Below, piece by piece: positions 63,515 to 64,000 of a DNA stretch of 64,000 nucleotides (positions are counted from its first letter, which is position 1; each line of letters starts with the position of its first letter). This DNA comes from Clostridiales bacterium. Lineage in GTDB: Bacteria > Bacillota > Clostridia > SK-Y3. The notes below the pieces were generated by a model. It did no database searches. It was not told the origin of the DNA and saw only the letters and a list, made by a program, of their open reading frames with translations. The position numbers were made by a program, and so were the translations under genes. Location of the stretch: the NCBI GenBank assembly GCA_030156665.1, contig JASGMB010000009.1, positions 1-64,000 of the forward strand, given 5' to 3'.

Positions 63515-63666
63515 ATCGATAACTTCCTTAATTTTATTTTAATTTTAAAGTTCGTTATCGATATAATTAACCAACTTTAAAACTAAAAAATGTTGTATTT
63601 AAGTTGGTTAATTTCATTGATAACTACATTAATTTATTTTTAACTTTAATATTAGTTATCAATATT
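63515..63666 (+). repeat. R1 repeat, composite copy
   Basis: Three hairpins in a row: a hairpin-2 unit (ATCGATAAC / GTTATCGAT, 63515-63564), then hairpin 1 (AACCAACTTTAAA / TTTAAGTTGGTT), then a second hairpin-2 unit with both arms changed to ATTGATAAC / GTTATCAAT. The paired change keeps the stem intact. Confidence 0.8.
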
Positions 63667-63684
63667 TTTTAAATCAACAAAATT

Positions 63685-63747
63685 ACTGGCTATTGTTAAA
63701 AAGGAGCGGTATAAAAAACATACCGCTCCTTTTTAACAATAGCCAGT
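63685..63747. terminator. bidirectional terminator with 27-bp perfect arms
   Basis: ACTGGCTATTGTTAAAAAGG plus AGCGGTA on the left is exactly mirrored on the right, with a 9-base loop. The inner stem GGAGCGGTA / TACCGCTCC is flanked by runs of five A and five T, so it can terminate in both directions. It lies about 130 bp downstream of the Fur-family gene. Confidence 0.85.
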
Positions 63748-63878
63748 ATTATCTTACGCAATAAAAATTAGTACTTTACTCTTTGAGGTGTTCTTTTAAT
63801 AAAGCAATAATTTACCTTTTTACATAAAGAGAAAAAAATTTTATTATTTTATTTATCTTTCAGCATAATATTAAGTCA

Positions 63879-64000
63879 TTACTTATCGTTTCTACACTTC
63901 TCACAGTATCCATAAAATTTAACTCTGTGATCTTTTACTAAAAATTTGTTCTTTAATAAAATTTCTTCTTCTAGAGAACCAAGCAAATCTTCTTCAACTT
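63879..64000 (-). CDS. Fur-family transcriptional regulator, 3' end only
   Basis: The last 40 codons of a gene that enters from the right edge. The encoded tail (KDHRVKFYGYCEKC) matches the C-terminus of Fur/PerR/Zur proteins, with the CxxC of the structural zinc site and the preceding histidine. Whether it is an iron, zinc, manganese or peroxide sensor cannot be decided from this part. It is transcribed toward the 27-bp-arm terminator. Confidence 0.8.
   Translation of the reverse strand, partial: VEEDLLGSLEEEILLKNKFLVKDHRVKFYGYCEKCRNDK

Noticed and set aside
2680-63666. CRISPR array
   Set aside because: The repeats are dispersed, palindromic and of different families; there is no regular repeat-spacer pattern and no cas gene.

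Overview
The window looks like chromosome from an anaerobic, endospore-forming, low-GC Gram-positive of the class Clostridia. The evidence is the sporulation genes (spoIIGA, sigE, sigG, a SpoVD-type PBP, Spo0E-like, YlmC/YmxH-like and YhcN/YlaJ-like genes), the oxygen-sensitive NrdD reductase, a MurE with a meso-diaminopimelate-type motif, and strong AGGAGG ribosome binding sites. I cannot name a genus from the sequence alone. Almost every gene is on the minus strand.

Layout. 0.3-2.7 kb: an AlbA_2/ATPase-type regulator and a DUF421-DUF4363 membrane pair. 2.9-7.8 kb: a compact histidine operon hisZ-hisG-hisH-hisA-hisF-hisIE behind a perfect consensus promoter; hisD, hisC and hisB are absent. 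8.0-13.6 kb: small Cys-rich protein, bactofilin, PHP phosphoesterase, and the nrdR-nrdD unit with a tandem NrdR-box promoter. 13.9-31.7 kb: an accessory metabolic region. It has three SDR dehydrogenases, a frameshifted transaldolase, a zinc alcohol dehydrogenase, two paralogous GntR/FCD regulators, a lipoate-dependent 2-oxoacid dehydrogenase operon (E2, E3, fused E1 alpha-beta) next to lplA under a DeoR regulator, decayed TRAP transporter and URO-D-like genes, an intact ISL3-family insertion sequence with its 8-bp target duplication, and an ISL3-ended 162-bp remnant. 32.0-35.2 kb: ylmC-like gene, sigG, sigE, spoIIGA. 35.5-50.5 kb: the division and cell wall (dcw) cluster from mraZ to ftsZ, lacking murB, murC and murD. 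50.7-64 kb: Spo0E-like gene, lgt, two M16 peptidase-family genes, YhcN-like lipoprotein, a protein resembling those annotated quinate 5-dehydrogenase, RNase J, a GT4 glycosyltransferase, a nucleotidyltransferase/phosphomannomutase-like fusion, and the 3' end of a Fur-family gene.

How the parts fit. The accessory region looks like a module for oxidising a polyol, sugar or sugar-acid-derived substrate with several NAD(P)-dependent dehydrogenases and a transaldolase. The resulting 2-oxoacid (or acetoin-like compound) would go to the lipoyl-dependent complex, with LplA attaching lipoate to E2. Regulation is partly readable: phased TGTTC repeats sit at the pdh-like promoter, direct repeats with the same spacing precede deoR, and a 14-bp-arm palindrome covers the -10 of the first gntR gene. 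The module is eroding: the transporter genes and the URO-D-like gene are deleted in part, the transaldolase has a frameshift, and an IS lies upstream of the second gntR gene.

The most unusual feature is a set of short dispersed intergenic repeats: R1 (two-hairpin, about 97 bp), R2 (hairpin), R3 (about 80 bp), R4 (about 38 bp, before terminators) and a weak R5. They cluster at gene 3' ends, and several supply the last codons and stop codon of the neighbouring gene. I found no tRNA, rRNA, CRISPR array or prophage.
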